A stretch of 24,173 nt of DNA from an uncultured Prevotella sp. (lineage in GTDB: Bacteria > Bacteroidota > Bacteroidia > Bacteroidales > Bacteroidaceae). Positions 17,601 through 24,173 of this stretch are shown here, in pieces. Below the pieces are notes generated by a model. That model was given only the letters and a program-made list of their open reading frames with translations. It searched no databases and was not told where the DNA came from. Position 1 is the stretch's first letter. Each line of letters begins with the position of its first letter. The position numbers and the translations under genes were made by a program. The stretch is from positions 1 through 24,173 of the forward strand of contig CAAGEG010000123.1 of the NCBI GenBank assembly GCA_900768785.1, written 5' to 3'.

Positions 17601-18975
17601 GGTCTCCTTTTCTTGTGCCTATCCATAAATCGCCGTTTTTGGCTTGGGCAAGTGCTCTGACTCCGTTGTTTGGACCTTGTTGTCCAATGATTTGGATAGG
17701 TATCATTTGGAAATTTTGCTTCGGAAACGACAGCTTGTAAATTCCGTTGTTGGTTGATGATAACCATAGTGTACCATCTCTTGTTGCATCAATATCAAAA
17801 AAGTGAGGCTGGGTTTTGTTTTGAATAAACTCTGGCAACAGGTTAATGTCTTCCATTTGCTTTGTTTTTTGGTCAAAATGCCATATTTTGCCATTGCGGA
17901 GTAGAATAAAGAGACCATTATTGCCAGTGTCAACAAATTTCATGTTTGCAAACAAACTGTCAGAAGGTAGTATATATGATTGTGATGTATGGTTTCTGGT
18001 ATCATAAGCAAACATTTTTTTGCTGTATGAGTATAACCACAGTTTGCCTGATTTGTCAATAAACTGGTTTGATGTTTCGGCTGCTTGTGGCGTAATAAGT
18101 TGAGAAACGGTTTGTTGGTTGGCAAGATATAATCCTAATGATGTGGTATAATATATTTCCCCGTTAACAAGAGACAGACTGTTTATGCTTAGAGAGACAC
18201 CTGTGTTGATGTGTTTCTCAAGTTTTCCTGTGTGAAGATTTATAACATATATTTCACCAAGTGTTGTTCCTGCAAGTATATATTTCCCCGAGATGGAGAA
18301 TGAAGTCAATTCGGTGCCTTTTTTGATGAGTGATAGTATGTTTTTTTTATTGCTTTTGGTTATTATTTCCGTTGTCAAATCTTTCCTTATCCAATAGATA
18401 TATTTGCTGGTTTCACCTAAAATGTTTCTTTTTAGTTTTAAAGTTGCAGGGTCTGTGTCAAATAGAGAGTCATAGATCTTAGCTGTTTTTATTTTTCCGT
18501 TTTTGTCAACATAGGCTTCCAACAAGTCTTTGTTTCGTGTCAAAATCATTAGATGGTTGTTATCTATTAACTGTATCTTGATGACTTGTACATTTCGTGA
18601 TAATGGTTTGAGTTTATTGTAAATGTCGTGGAAACTCTCTGTATCTTTTTTGAAAAGAAAGAGGTGGTTGTCTGTGTTTCTTATCCATATGTTTCCTTGC
18701 TTGTCTCCTATAATATTTCTTACTTTTCTTGGCGGAATGTCTGAAAGGTGGTGGGTTCTGGTAATATATGGAGTGAAAGATAGTCCGTCAAATGAGCATA
18801 GTCCATGCCAAGTGCCTAACCACATAAATCCTTCATTATCCAAAAATGATGAATAAATGGTGTTGCTTGGTAGCCCTTTTTCTTTAGAATAGTGCTCTAC
18901 AATCATATGTTGCTGTGCATTTGTTGTAGATGCAAATAACGAAAGGAGTATGAATAGGTGTTTAAGTGTTTTCAT
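14617..18975 (-). CDS. Hybrid two-component system sensor/regulator (HTCS), complete
   Basis: The product is 1452 residues. A signal peptide (1-20, ending TNA before QQHM) is followed by two seven-bladed-type sensor propeller regions (about 25-770). Repeats such as GFMWLGTWHGLCSFDG, GTLWLSSTNNGIYKL, GDLWIGTRKG, GNLWFSTKGAG, GRLWVATTDG and GTIWFGIFGNG mark the blades. Then come a Y_Y_Y domain (about 795-872) and one membrane helix (about 873-905). The HisKA dimerisation domain carries His929 in SHELRTP, and the ATPase domain has NNLISNAFKY (1041-1050), DNGAAI and GTGIGLSL (1108-1115). The receiver domain (about 1194-1312) has phospho-acceptor Asp1243 (ITDLMMPG) and Lys1295. The AraC DNA-binding domain spans about 1345-1447. 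All catalytic residues look intact. Such proteins sense periplasmic oligosaccharides and switch on polysaccharide-utilisation genes. The ligand is unknown, but the neighbours suggest a pectin or rhamnogalacturonan fragment. It starts 17 bp after the acyltransferase gene, so the two are likely cotranscribed. Confidence 0.96.
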   Translation of the reverse strand: MKTLKHLFILLSLFASTTNAQQHMIVEHYSKEKGLPSNTIYSSFLDNEGFMWLGTWHGLCSFDGLSFTPYITRTHHLSDIPPRKVRNIIGDKQGNIWIRNTDNHLFLFKKDTESFHDIYNKLKPLSRNVQVIKIQLIDNNHLMILTRNKDLLEAYVDKNGKIKTAKIYDSLFDTDPATLKLKRNILGETSKYIYWIRKDLTTEIITKSNKKNILSLIKKGTELTSFSISGKYILAGTTLGEIYVINLHTGKLEKHINTGVSLSINSLSLVNGEIYYTTSLGLYLANQQTVSQLITPQAAETSNQFIDKSGKLWLYSYSKKMFAYDTRNHTSQSYILPSDSLFANMKFVDTGNNGLFILLRNGKIWHFDQKTKQMEDINLLPEFIQNKTQPHFFDIDATRDGTLWLSSTNNGIYKLSFPKQNFQMIPIQIIGQQGPNNGVRALAQAKNGDLWIGTRKGDLCCYDIKNRTIKQKFSKAEIGVVYHIMEDNKGNLWFSTKGAGLIKATPDALSPKGYKITRFFNSKTNKTSISSNRVYYTFQDSRNRIWVCTFYGGLNLLEETNGKTIFRNKRNGFKNYPHYELYTDVRSITEDNKGRLWVATTDGLMSFDGNFKTVENINFETYRERVGASVIENDIYTMYKDQSGTIWFGIFGNGLNRLDEYNDKKRLPRLTSFNLNEWQLGDVITSIIEDHDQCLWVCTETGIASLKHGDNYLRHYDKFAGFPNAIIEDNTSITLKNGKILVGCREGLLMFNPKTVKNNAKKKYTTYITDITVANRSLWDYDPPIYEGSLKYAEEIKLPHSLSTFIIEFTTPHFEDNNPIPFKYILEGYEDQWHTGESRKASYANIPPGHYKFRVKVDDNTSSERILSIVVLPPWWATWWAYTIYTILTLLLLYGAFRLVAYMIKMRNEVYINDRLAELKIRFFTNVSHELRTPLSLINGPITEIKATEHLSAIGMEYLNLIERNARKMLMLVNQILDFRKIQNGKMKLHVSFIDINEMITMLMRDFRILAEEKDISFSFECPDEHIMAWVDAEKIGIVLNNLISNAFKYTAEGGTICIAINNNHDNGICTIRVEDNGAAIPTSQLDHIFERFYQADNKIKGDDKIAGTGIGLSLSKEYVTMHHGKIWAENNSDGKGVAFIVQFPVDKNHFSTDEIEVLIDDSTAQTNTDTVNDENFDKQTVAEDINTDNPDRPVILLIEDNLDMCRMLQIQLKDRFNVYTAHEGGEGLEKTYRYHPDIIITDLMMPGMNGLELLHSVRQDFSISHIPVIVLTAKNTDEDKMEAIKGGANAFITKPFNRSYLVARIDQLLEEQRIFQRKMVVQSAVDVANDNDDSYQRHLVQKDIEFVHKIHKIIEDNLNTNDFNIDTIAGTIGLSRSAFFKKLKSLTGFAPVDLVREIRLTKATRLIENTDGNIAEIAYSVGFRDAGYFGKCFRKKYGMTPKEYRKNKNGE

Positions 18976-18992
18976 TTTTTGTTTTTAAATAG

Positions 18993-19937
18993 TCAGACAA
19001 GGAGCTTTTTCCCTGCAAATAGTCGTGAAATATGTGTGTAGTCCATTATGAAAGCTATTGCCAAGCTGCCTGCTATTACTATTGTTGTGGCTACAATCAT
19101 GAAGATTATTGCCGTTGGGTCAAAGCTAAAGAAGGGTATCAGTTGTTTTACCAATAGTGTAAATATGGGCGAAAAGAGCAAAATAGGCAAGGTGTTTCTG
19201 CCTATATATATAATAAGGTGTGGTACTTTAATGTGATTGTATATAAACAATAAGGATGCAATCACGAGCCAAACGATAATAAATCCAGCAAATGTGCCTC
19301 TATTGAAATAATCGGGGTTTATACAGAGAATGGTTAGCAAAATAATAGGTAGGGGATTGATTGTAAAAGGTTTTAGAATATTTATTTTTGTTATTTTTAT
19401 TATTGCTCCTACTATAAAATATACAGCATTATTGAAGGATAATATTGCATTTTTAGGGTGTGACAACACGAGTGAAAGAATTATAAGTATAGAGATAAAT
19501 TCTATTGTTTGGCTTTTTGCAAGGCGTGAACTTATAAGAATGATAATTTGGAGTAGTATCAACGTGTGGATAAACCAATATGGTCCTATGGGGTGAAGGA
19601 ACACTTTGTTTAAAAATACCTCGATAGTTAGATTGTCAATATGCTCTCTTATCGGCAATAAAGCAGCCATAATGGTATATCCTGACTCCATGATTATATA
19701 AGGAATGAGAAGGAAAGCAAGTGATTTTAGATAATCTTTCGTCGTCTTTTGAGTGTTACATAGATATCCCGAAATTAATAGAAAAATAGGCATGTGGAAG
19801 GTATAAACAAATTGTTTCAGCAGAAGATGACGATCGGCAAAATAGACTAAATGAAACATCACCATAAGGATAATGGCAATGCTTCTAAGGAAATCTAACT
19901 CAATAATTCTGCTTTTTTTGCTTTCTTCGCTTACCAT
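18993..19937 (-). CDS. Integral-membrane acyltransferase, family 3 (OatA/NolL-like)
   Basis: The product is 314 residues, almost entirely hydrophobic, with about ten membrane helices. The family hallmark is at the start: ELDFLRSIAIILMVMFHL with His29 in the first helix, and the second motif FHMPIFLLISGYL with His48. This is the acyltransferase 3 family, which moves acetyl or other acyl groups across or at the cytoplasmic membrane onto sugars, peptidoglycan or lipids. It has no extracytoplasmic SGNH domain. The specific acceptor cannot be told from sequence. The gene lies upstream of, and 17 bp from, the hybrid two-component gene, forming a probable two-gene unit. Its -7 box is only 8 bases before the ATG. 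Confidence 0.9.
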   Translation of the reverse strand: MVSEESKKSRIIELDFLRSIAIILMVMFHLVYFADRHLLLKQFVYTFHMPIFLLISGYLCNTQKTTKDYLKSLAFLLIPYIIMESGYTIMAALLPIREHIDNLTIEVFLNKVFLHPIGPYWFIHTLILLQIIILISSRLAKSQTIEFISILIILSLVLSHPKNAILSFNNAVYFIVGAIIKITKINILKPFTINPLPIILLTILCINPDYFNRGTFAGFIIVWLVIASLLFIYNHIKVPHLIIYIGRNTLPILLFSPIFTLLVKQLIPFFSFDPTAIIFMIVATTIVIAGSLAIAFIMDYTHISRLFAGKKLLV

Positions 19938-19945
19938 GATAAATG

Positions 19946-19953
19946 CAAATATA
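19946..19953 (-). promoter_or_regulatory. Putative -7 box of the acyltransferase-HTCS unit
   Basis: The minus strand reads TATATTTG, a perfect TAnnTTTG match, eight bases before the ATG. Transcription would start almost at the start codon, implying a leaderless or nearly leaderless mRNA. No TTTG is present at -33. Confidence 0.45.
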
Positions 19954-20025
19954 GCAATTATTATTTATTAAATAATGCAGAAATATAGAAAATTCATCCT
20001 TTTAATTTGTTAGGTACTATATTTA

Positions 20026-20065
20026 ATTCAAGTTTCGCAAGTTAAGGAACTTGCGAAACTTGAAT
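20026..20065. repeat. Perfect 18-bp inverted repeat with 4-base loop
   Basis: Bases 20026-20043 and 20048-20065 are exact reverse complements around the loop AAGG. The stem contains TTTCGCAAGTT. It lies 46 bases past the sigma factor stop and would be a very stable RNA hairpin, so it may act as a terminator or mRNA-stabilising element. However, no proper T run follows on either strand. Confidence 0.85.
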
Positions 20066-20110
20066 ATATTTATCTGTAACAACCGTTCTTATCTAATATT
20101 TGATGTATAT

Positions 20111-20626
20111 TTAACCTACTTGCGATAGTGATGCCATGTAGCGAAGACGACTTATGCTGCGGTGCATAAGGTTTCTAACAGATTGATAGTTTATGCCCAT
20201 AATTCGACAAATATCATCATATTTCATTTGTTCTATATAATATAGATTGATGATTTGCCTTTGTCTTGGAGACAAACATTGCATAAAGCGATTTACAGTT
20301 GTATTTATTTTATTGTTTTCTTCTATCGTTTCCAACCTTTGAGCATCGTCGTTGCTTGTTAAAGACTCCACTCCCTCTGAGGCACATAGGTCATTTTCGC
20401 TTATTCGACTATTATGACGGAACTCGTCGTTCAGCCTATTTCTCAGAGAAACATAGAGATAAGACTTGATGTTTGACACGTTTTCAAGTTCACCACGCTT
20501 TGTATATAATTTTACAAATACGTCTTGAATGCAATCTTTCAGCATCTCTCGGTCATTCGTCATTCTTGCTCCGAACGCGAAAAGACTATCTATGCTCTGG
20601 TCGTAAAGTTCGGTAAAGTTAATCAT
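20111..20626 (-). CDS. RNA polymerase sigma factor, ECF subfamily
   Basis: The product is 171 residues. Residues about 8-72 are sigma region 2 (DREMLKDCIQDVFVKLY, then NIKSYLYVSLRNRLNDEFR), which binds core polymerase and the -10-type element. Residues about 112-165 are region 4 (LSPRQRQIINLYYIEQMKYDDICRIMG..., with the helix-turn-helix YQSVRNLMHRSISRLR), which reads the -35-type element. Length and two-region architecture are typical of ECF factors. In Bacteroidota these often pair with an FecR anti-sigma and a SusC-like transporter; neither is adjacent here. The neighbours are the secreted beta-helix protein upstream (terminator between) and an acyltransferase downstream (18-bp hairpin between), so it looks monocistronic. 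Its target promoters are unknown. Confidence 0.93.
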   Translation of the reverse strand: MINFTELYDQSIDSLFAFGARMTNDREMLKDCIQDVFVKLYTKRGELENVSNIKSYLYVSLRNRLNDEFRHNSRISENDLCASEGVESLTSNDDAQRLETIEENNKINTTVNRFMQCLSPRQRQIINLYYIEQMKYDDICRIMGINYQSVRNLMHRSISRLRYMASLSQVG

Positions 20627-20645
20627 AGGTTATTTTGTTTGGTTG

Positions 20646-20653
20646 CAAAGATA
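20646..20653 (-). promoter_or_regulatory. Putative -7 box of the ECF sigma gene
   Basis: The minus strand reads TATCTTTG, a full TAnnTTTG match. No -33 TTTG is found. The implied leader is about 12 bases. Confidence 0.45.
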
Positions 20654-20689
20654 TAAGTAGACCATATAAAAGAATGGGAATAATTAATC

Positions 20690-20735
20690 AAAAAATAAAA
20701 AAAACAGGTATTGAATGTGTTTTTTCAATACCTGT
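20690..20735 (-). terminator. Rho-independent terminator of the beta-helix protein gene
   Basis: A 12-bp perfect stem, ACAGGTATTGAA (20704-20715) with TTCAATACCTGT (20724-20735), has an 8-base loop and is followed on the minus strand by a long T-rich tract (complement of 20690-20703). It starts 66 bases past the stop codon at 20802. Confidence 0.9.
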
Positions 20736-20801
20736 AACAGTTATTACCTTAAACGAAGCTCTTTTCTTTGCTTTATGTAGAGATGCTTGTTTTGTTTATT
20801 A

Positions 20802-23800
20802 TCAAATTTTTTCAATCCACCAAACCGTACCTGTTGTTGATGTCGGTAATGTCAATTTATCTTGGCATTTTGTGCTTTTGATTATGCATTTTACGTTGCC
20901 GTCTTTTGTTTCTATCCTGTTTATACGGTAAGAACCTGCATTTACGGGAATGGTAATTTCTGATTTGTCGGTCATATATATCACATATCCTGTCTCTGAT
21001 TCTCCCATTATCTTGCACTTTTCATTATTATTAAGTGTCATGCAACGCATAGTTGTGACATCTTTAAGAAACTTTTCGCTATTTACTTTTATGTTAGGAC
21101 AAGAGCCTCCTGCCATAAGTATTGCCCAACCATAGGTTGGATATTGTTGCGAATAGAACGTTACGGCTTTGTCAGGATAGCAGTCGCGGTATTCTTTAAC
21201 AGCTTTATAAGCCTCTTCAAAACCAGTCTTTCCTACTTTCATTTTACGCATGAACTGTCGTGGAGCAAGGTTCTTGCCTGCTTCGGGTGCCCATAATCCT
21301 TCTGTGTTATAATGCCAATAGCGAATGTCAATAATATCTATGGTCTTTGCCAACTCGGCATCTGCCAATATGGCATCTTGAGCATCTTTGGTGCAACTTA
21401 GAGCTATTATAGGGTGGAGTCCCGTTTCGCGTTCCCATTCTGCTATCGTTTCAATCCAGAATTTAGTGAAATGCAAAGGTCCGGTATATTCATCGCTTAT
21501 TAGATGTACCACATTGTCATGGTCTTTTAATTGGTCAAGACACATGCGAATGTAGTTTCTATGCAATGGTCTAAGCACACTGTCGTTTTCGTTATAAAAT
21601 TGTTCTGCCATGAAAATACGCTTGTCTCCGGTAAACGGTACGGGCTCTGGGAATGTCGTAGCATTAATATTGTTAACGGGACGCCATGGACAATCAACCC
21701 AATGTGCACCTGCTTCAAGTATGTTGTGCTGGAAATAGTGCTGGTTAAATAGCATAATGCCCTTTGCTGCACCCTTAGTTGCGAAGTCGTTTAAGCGTTT
21801 CCAATACCACTTATTAGGTTTCTTAAGGTTGTAAAGGCTCAGTCCGTCCCATGCCAAACCCTTGCCTGTGCGTGCAAAAGCTTGCTCATAGAATGGTGCC
21901 CATACTTCTCCATCGGCTCTTTTAACCCTTTCATGGTCGGTGCGTCTAAGGTCATACCATAGTCCATAATGATGATCAAGCATGCAGTAATTGTGTTTAT
22001 CAAGGTATGTAACAACAGAGTCTATTCTGTCAGTCCAGCCGGTTCCTTCTCGTCCGGGCACAAAACGTGTTATTGCCGGCTTTGCTTCTTTAGTCACAAA
22101 GTTATCTTTTACTCGTCCTGCCCACCAAGGTATCTGATATCTGTTGCCGGTTACAAGACGTCCGTCAATGGTGATGTGACCGTTTGTAACGGCAAATATG
22201 TGGTGTTCATTATCGTCTTTTAATGGTTTGTTTAAGTTTGATCTTTTAATTGAATTGATATTTTTTACTCCTTTCGCTGATATATCGGCAGTATAAGGTA
22301 TAGAGTCAATCCACATTTCCATCGTCAATCTTGGTTCGGTAAGCGAGATTTTTGCCATTATTTCAGCTTGCTCAATTGTCGGACTACTTGATGCGTTTGT
22401 GTTGCGAGGCAATATGTAGCCGTTTACTATATTGTTTTCACCGAGTCGTTTCTGTAGTTGATCATAGAAAAGGCTACGTGGTTGTACGTGGTCATTACTG
22501 CTCGTCCATTCGCCGTTGCCATTTAGCATGCCCCAACAGCCATGTGCGCTATTTCGATTGTCTTTATCAGGTGAGTAACAAGCAAGTTCGGCACCTGTAC
22601 ATTGCCACATCATGCTGTTTGCTGTGTTCCATCCGGTACCAAATCTGAATTGTTCGAGGTTCTTAAATGCAATGTTGTTGCCTTCAATATTTACAATATC
22701 AAAGAGAAGTCCCGCTGCCCATGAACCTATACTGCCGCTAAAGCCTAACGATTGCTCACCTTCGCATTGTACAAAAGCATTAGGTCCGGCTGCACAAAAG
22801 TCTGCTGCAAAGTCATGAATACCATTACGAGAAATGCAACGTTGTATTAGATTTTGTTGTCCGCGTGTGATAAACACTGCTCTTCTCCAACCTCCTATTT
22901 CTGAAATAGGCTCTTCGGCAATACAGTCTTCTATGGTTATGCGGCTTGTATGCTTGTGTAACGATACAGCACTACCTGCGAAGTGGGCAAAATTTGTGCG
23001 TCTTACCCAACAGTCGCGCGCATTTTCAATACTTATAGCGTCCCAACAATGGTCCTCATCTTTTAGATTTGCTGCGTCATATTCCGTTGTTAGAGAAAGG
23101 TTCTCAACTCCACATTCCTTTATTTCTTTATTGTTGTGACCTTTAACTATAAAGATTTTGCCATATTCGGGGTCTATTGTTGTGGTTAAAGGGGCATCTA
23201 TTTGGATGTTAATTCCATCGGTTGCTGTTACCATGCGGTCGTATGTTATGTCTATATCCCCTTTATGCCAGCCTGTATAACTTAGTCCGCCACCGAAATC
23301 ATCACAGTTTAGAGACTTCATCCACTCTATTGTAGAGGGTCTTACTATCAATATTCGGTCTCCCGATTGTATGTTCCCGGCTTGTGCCAATGTTAAGGAG
23401 GTACTTCCGGCAACAATTTTGTTTTCGGCAACTTGCAGAGTGTCTTTCCCGGAGAGTTCATATCCGCCCTCTATATATATTAATGCGCCTCGTTCAACAC
23501 CTGTTTTCAGTATTGTTGTTTTGTTTCTTCCCATGCCTCGCAATACTATTCCTGATGTGGAAATACGAAGTGGTTGACTTATGCGAAATATACCTTTTCC
23601 TAAAAGAATAGCTCCTCTGTGCCCGTTTTTATCCGCTTTAAGAGATGCAACATAGTTAATGGCACGTTGCAACGAAGCATAACTGTCGCCCGATTCTGCA
23701 TTTACGGTTATAACATTCTTGACGTTAGGGATAATTGTTTCTGAGGCATGATATCCGCAAGTTGAATAGTCCATAGGTATATATACCTCTTTTTTGGGCT

Positions 23801-23879
23801 TGCCGGCTGCAAAACTGACATTAAAAACAGTTAATGCACTGATTAAAAAGACGAAAATTCTTTTGGTCGTATTATTCAT
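20802..23879 (-). CDS. Secreted two-domain protein: beta-helix plus barrel-like putative glycosidase
   Basis: The product is 1025 residues with a signal peptide (1-24, ending SFA). Residues about 55-480 form a right-handed parallel beta-helix like pectate lyases and polygalacturonases. The segment begins with SGDSYASLQRAINYVASLKA, GAILLGKGIFRI and GIVLRGMG, and continues with WDAISIENARDCWVRRTNF and ITIEDCIAEEP. Residues about 600-945 look like an alpha/beta (TIM-like) barrel, with conserved-looking acids and aromatics: DHHYGLWYD (635-643), FNQHYFQHNILE (711-722), LISDEYTGP (793-801, Asp796/Glu797), DIRYWHY (851-857) and YSQQYPTYGW (909-918). A small beta domain ends the chain. From memory, this second half resembles proteins annotated DUF6298, which I could not verify. 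Inferred role: carbohydrate-active enzyme on a pectic substrate; catalytic residues are not proven. It has a strong promoter and its own terminator. Confidence 0.75.
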   Translation of the reverse strand: MNNTTKRIFVFLISALTVFNVSFAAGKPKKEVYIPMDYSTCGYHASETIIPNVKNVITVNAESGDSYASLQRAINYVASLKADKNGHRGAILLGKGIFRISQPLRISTSGIVLRGMGRNKTTILKTGVERGALIYIEGGYELSGKDTLQVAENKIVAGSTSLTLAQAGNIQSGDRILIVRPSTIEWMKSLNCDDFGGGLSYTGWHKGDIDITYDRMVTATDGINIQIDAPLTTTIDPEYGKIFIVKGHNNKEIKECGVENLSLTTEYDAANLKDEDHCWDAISIENARDCWVRRTNFAHFAGSAVSLHKHTSRITIEDCIAEEPISEIGGWRRAVFITRGQQNLIQRCISRNGIHDFAADFCAAGPNAFVQCEGEQSLGFSGSIGSWAAGLLFDIVNIEGNNIAFKNLEQFRFGTGWNTANSMMWQCTGAELACYSPDKDNRNSAHGCWGMLNGNGEWTSSNDHVQPRSLFYDQLQKRLGENNIVNGYILPRNTNASSSPTIEQAEIMAKISLTEPRLTMEMWIDSIPYTADISAKGVKNINSIKRSNLNKPLKDDNEHHIFAVTNGHITIDGRLVTGNRYQIPWWAGRVKDNFVTKEAKPAITRFVPGREGTGWTDRIDSVVTYLDKHNYCMLDHHYGLWYDLRRTDHERVKRADGEVWAPFYEQAFARTGKGLAWDGLSLYNLKKPNKWYWKRLNDFATKGAAKGIMLFNQHYFQHNILEAGAHWVDCPWRPVNNINATTFPEPVPFTGDKRIFMAEQFYNENDSVLRPLHRNYIRMCLDQLKDHDNVVHLISDEYTGPLHFTKFWIETIAEWERETGLHPIIALSCTKDAQDAILADAELAKTIDIIDIRYWHYNTEGLWAPEAGKNLAPRQFMRKMKVGKTGFEEAYKAVKEYRDCYPDKAVTFYSQQYPTYGWAILMAGGSCPNIKVNSEKFLKDVTTMRCMTLNNNEKCKIMGESETGYVIYMTDKSEITIPVNAGSYRINRIETKDGNVKCIIKSTKCQDKLTLPTSTTGTVWWIEKI

Positions 23880-23998
23880 AGTTGGATAGTATTGATGTCT
23901 TATAAGAAATGAGATATGCTATGATATAATTTGCATACCTCTCTCTATAATGATTGAAAAAGGTTTTTGTTTTTGCTGATAATGCATGTGAGCAGGTA

Positions 23999-24030
23999 CA
24001 AAGTTACGCTTTTTTAATAATATCCACAAA
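23999..24030 (-). promoter_or_regulatory. Promoter of the beta-helix protein gene
   Basis: On the minus strand TTTG (24030-24027) and TAACTTTG (24006-23999) are 20 bases apart, an excellent match to the Bacteroidota primary promoter. Transcription would begin near 23992, giving a leader of about 113 bases. Confidence 0.8.
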
Positions 24031-24173
24031 TAAAAATGCTTTGATAACCTATGTTTTTAAGATAGATATATGAAACTGATTATTGTATGAACATAAATAA
24101 CGCATCGGAAATATAGTGACATGATACAGATTTACTTCACACGTAATTAACAATTAAAACGTGTATTATTATG
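24031..24173. other. Right window edge, noncoding
   Basis: No gene is supported. An inverted repeat ACACGT (24139-24144) with ACGTGT (24159-24164) precedes an ATG formed by the last three bases. That ATG could be the start of a divergent plus-strand gene outside the window, but a single codon cannot establish this. Confidence 0.4.

Noticed and set aside
24171..24173. Start of a divergent gene at the right edge
   Set aside because: Only the ATG is visible and no clear plus-strand promoter precedes it.

Overview
The window looks like a chromosomal segment of an AT-rich Bacteroidota, most likely a Prevotella-type member of the Bacteroidales. The evidence is: a full hybrid two-component system (sensor propeller, kinase, receiver and AraC regulator in one chain); promoters of the Bacteroidota form TTTG-N20/21-TAnnTTTG; no Shine-Dalgarno sequences; a C-terminal secretion-type tail on a giant pectin esterase; and anaerobe-type peroxide defence (rubrerythrins, high-molecular-weight rubredoxin, OxyR). 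The genus is an inference.

Left part (1-10.6 kb), pectin degradation. A noncoding 22-bp tandem repeat array (114-235) and a terminator precede a minus-strand gene for a 1761-residue secreted protein. That protein joins an SGNH acetylesterase of the rhamnogalacturonan acetylesterase type to a pectin methylesterase. Next comes an unusual membrane regulator with a periplasmic propeller sensor fused directly to an AraC DNA-binding domain, with no kinase or receiver. An unrecognised 42-residue plus-strand ORF follows, then a shared bidirectional terminator and a secreted family 1-type pectate lyase.

Middle part (10.9-14.5 kb), peroxide and oxygen defence. It holds a reverse rubrerythrin (rubredoxin domain first), oxyR with both redox cysteines at positions 199 and 208, a classical rubrerythrin divergent from oxyR, and a flavin reductase-rubredoxin fusion. 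The oxyR-rbr intergenic region carries two ATAG-N7-CTAT dyads, one over the oxyR start and one just upstream of the rbr -33 box, and a strong rbr promoter.

Right part (14.6-24.2 kb), second carbohydrate block, all on the minus strand. In transcription order it contains a 1025-residue secreted protein (beta-helix joined to a barrel-like domain of unknown activity), an ECF sigma factor, an integral-membrane acyltransferase, and a complete 1452-residue hybrid two-component regulator starting 17 bp after the acyltransferase. Terminators separate most units.

Together the genes suggest pectin or rhamnogalacturonan sensing and breakdown by secreted enzymes, with a peroxide-detoxification module between the two carbohydrate blocks. 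No SusC/SusD transporter pair is present, so uptake must be encoded elsewhere. No tRNA, rRNA, CRISPR array or insertion sequence was seen.
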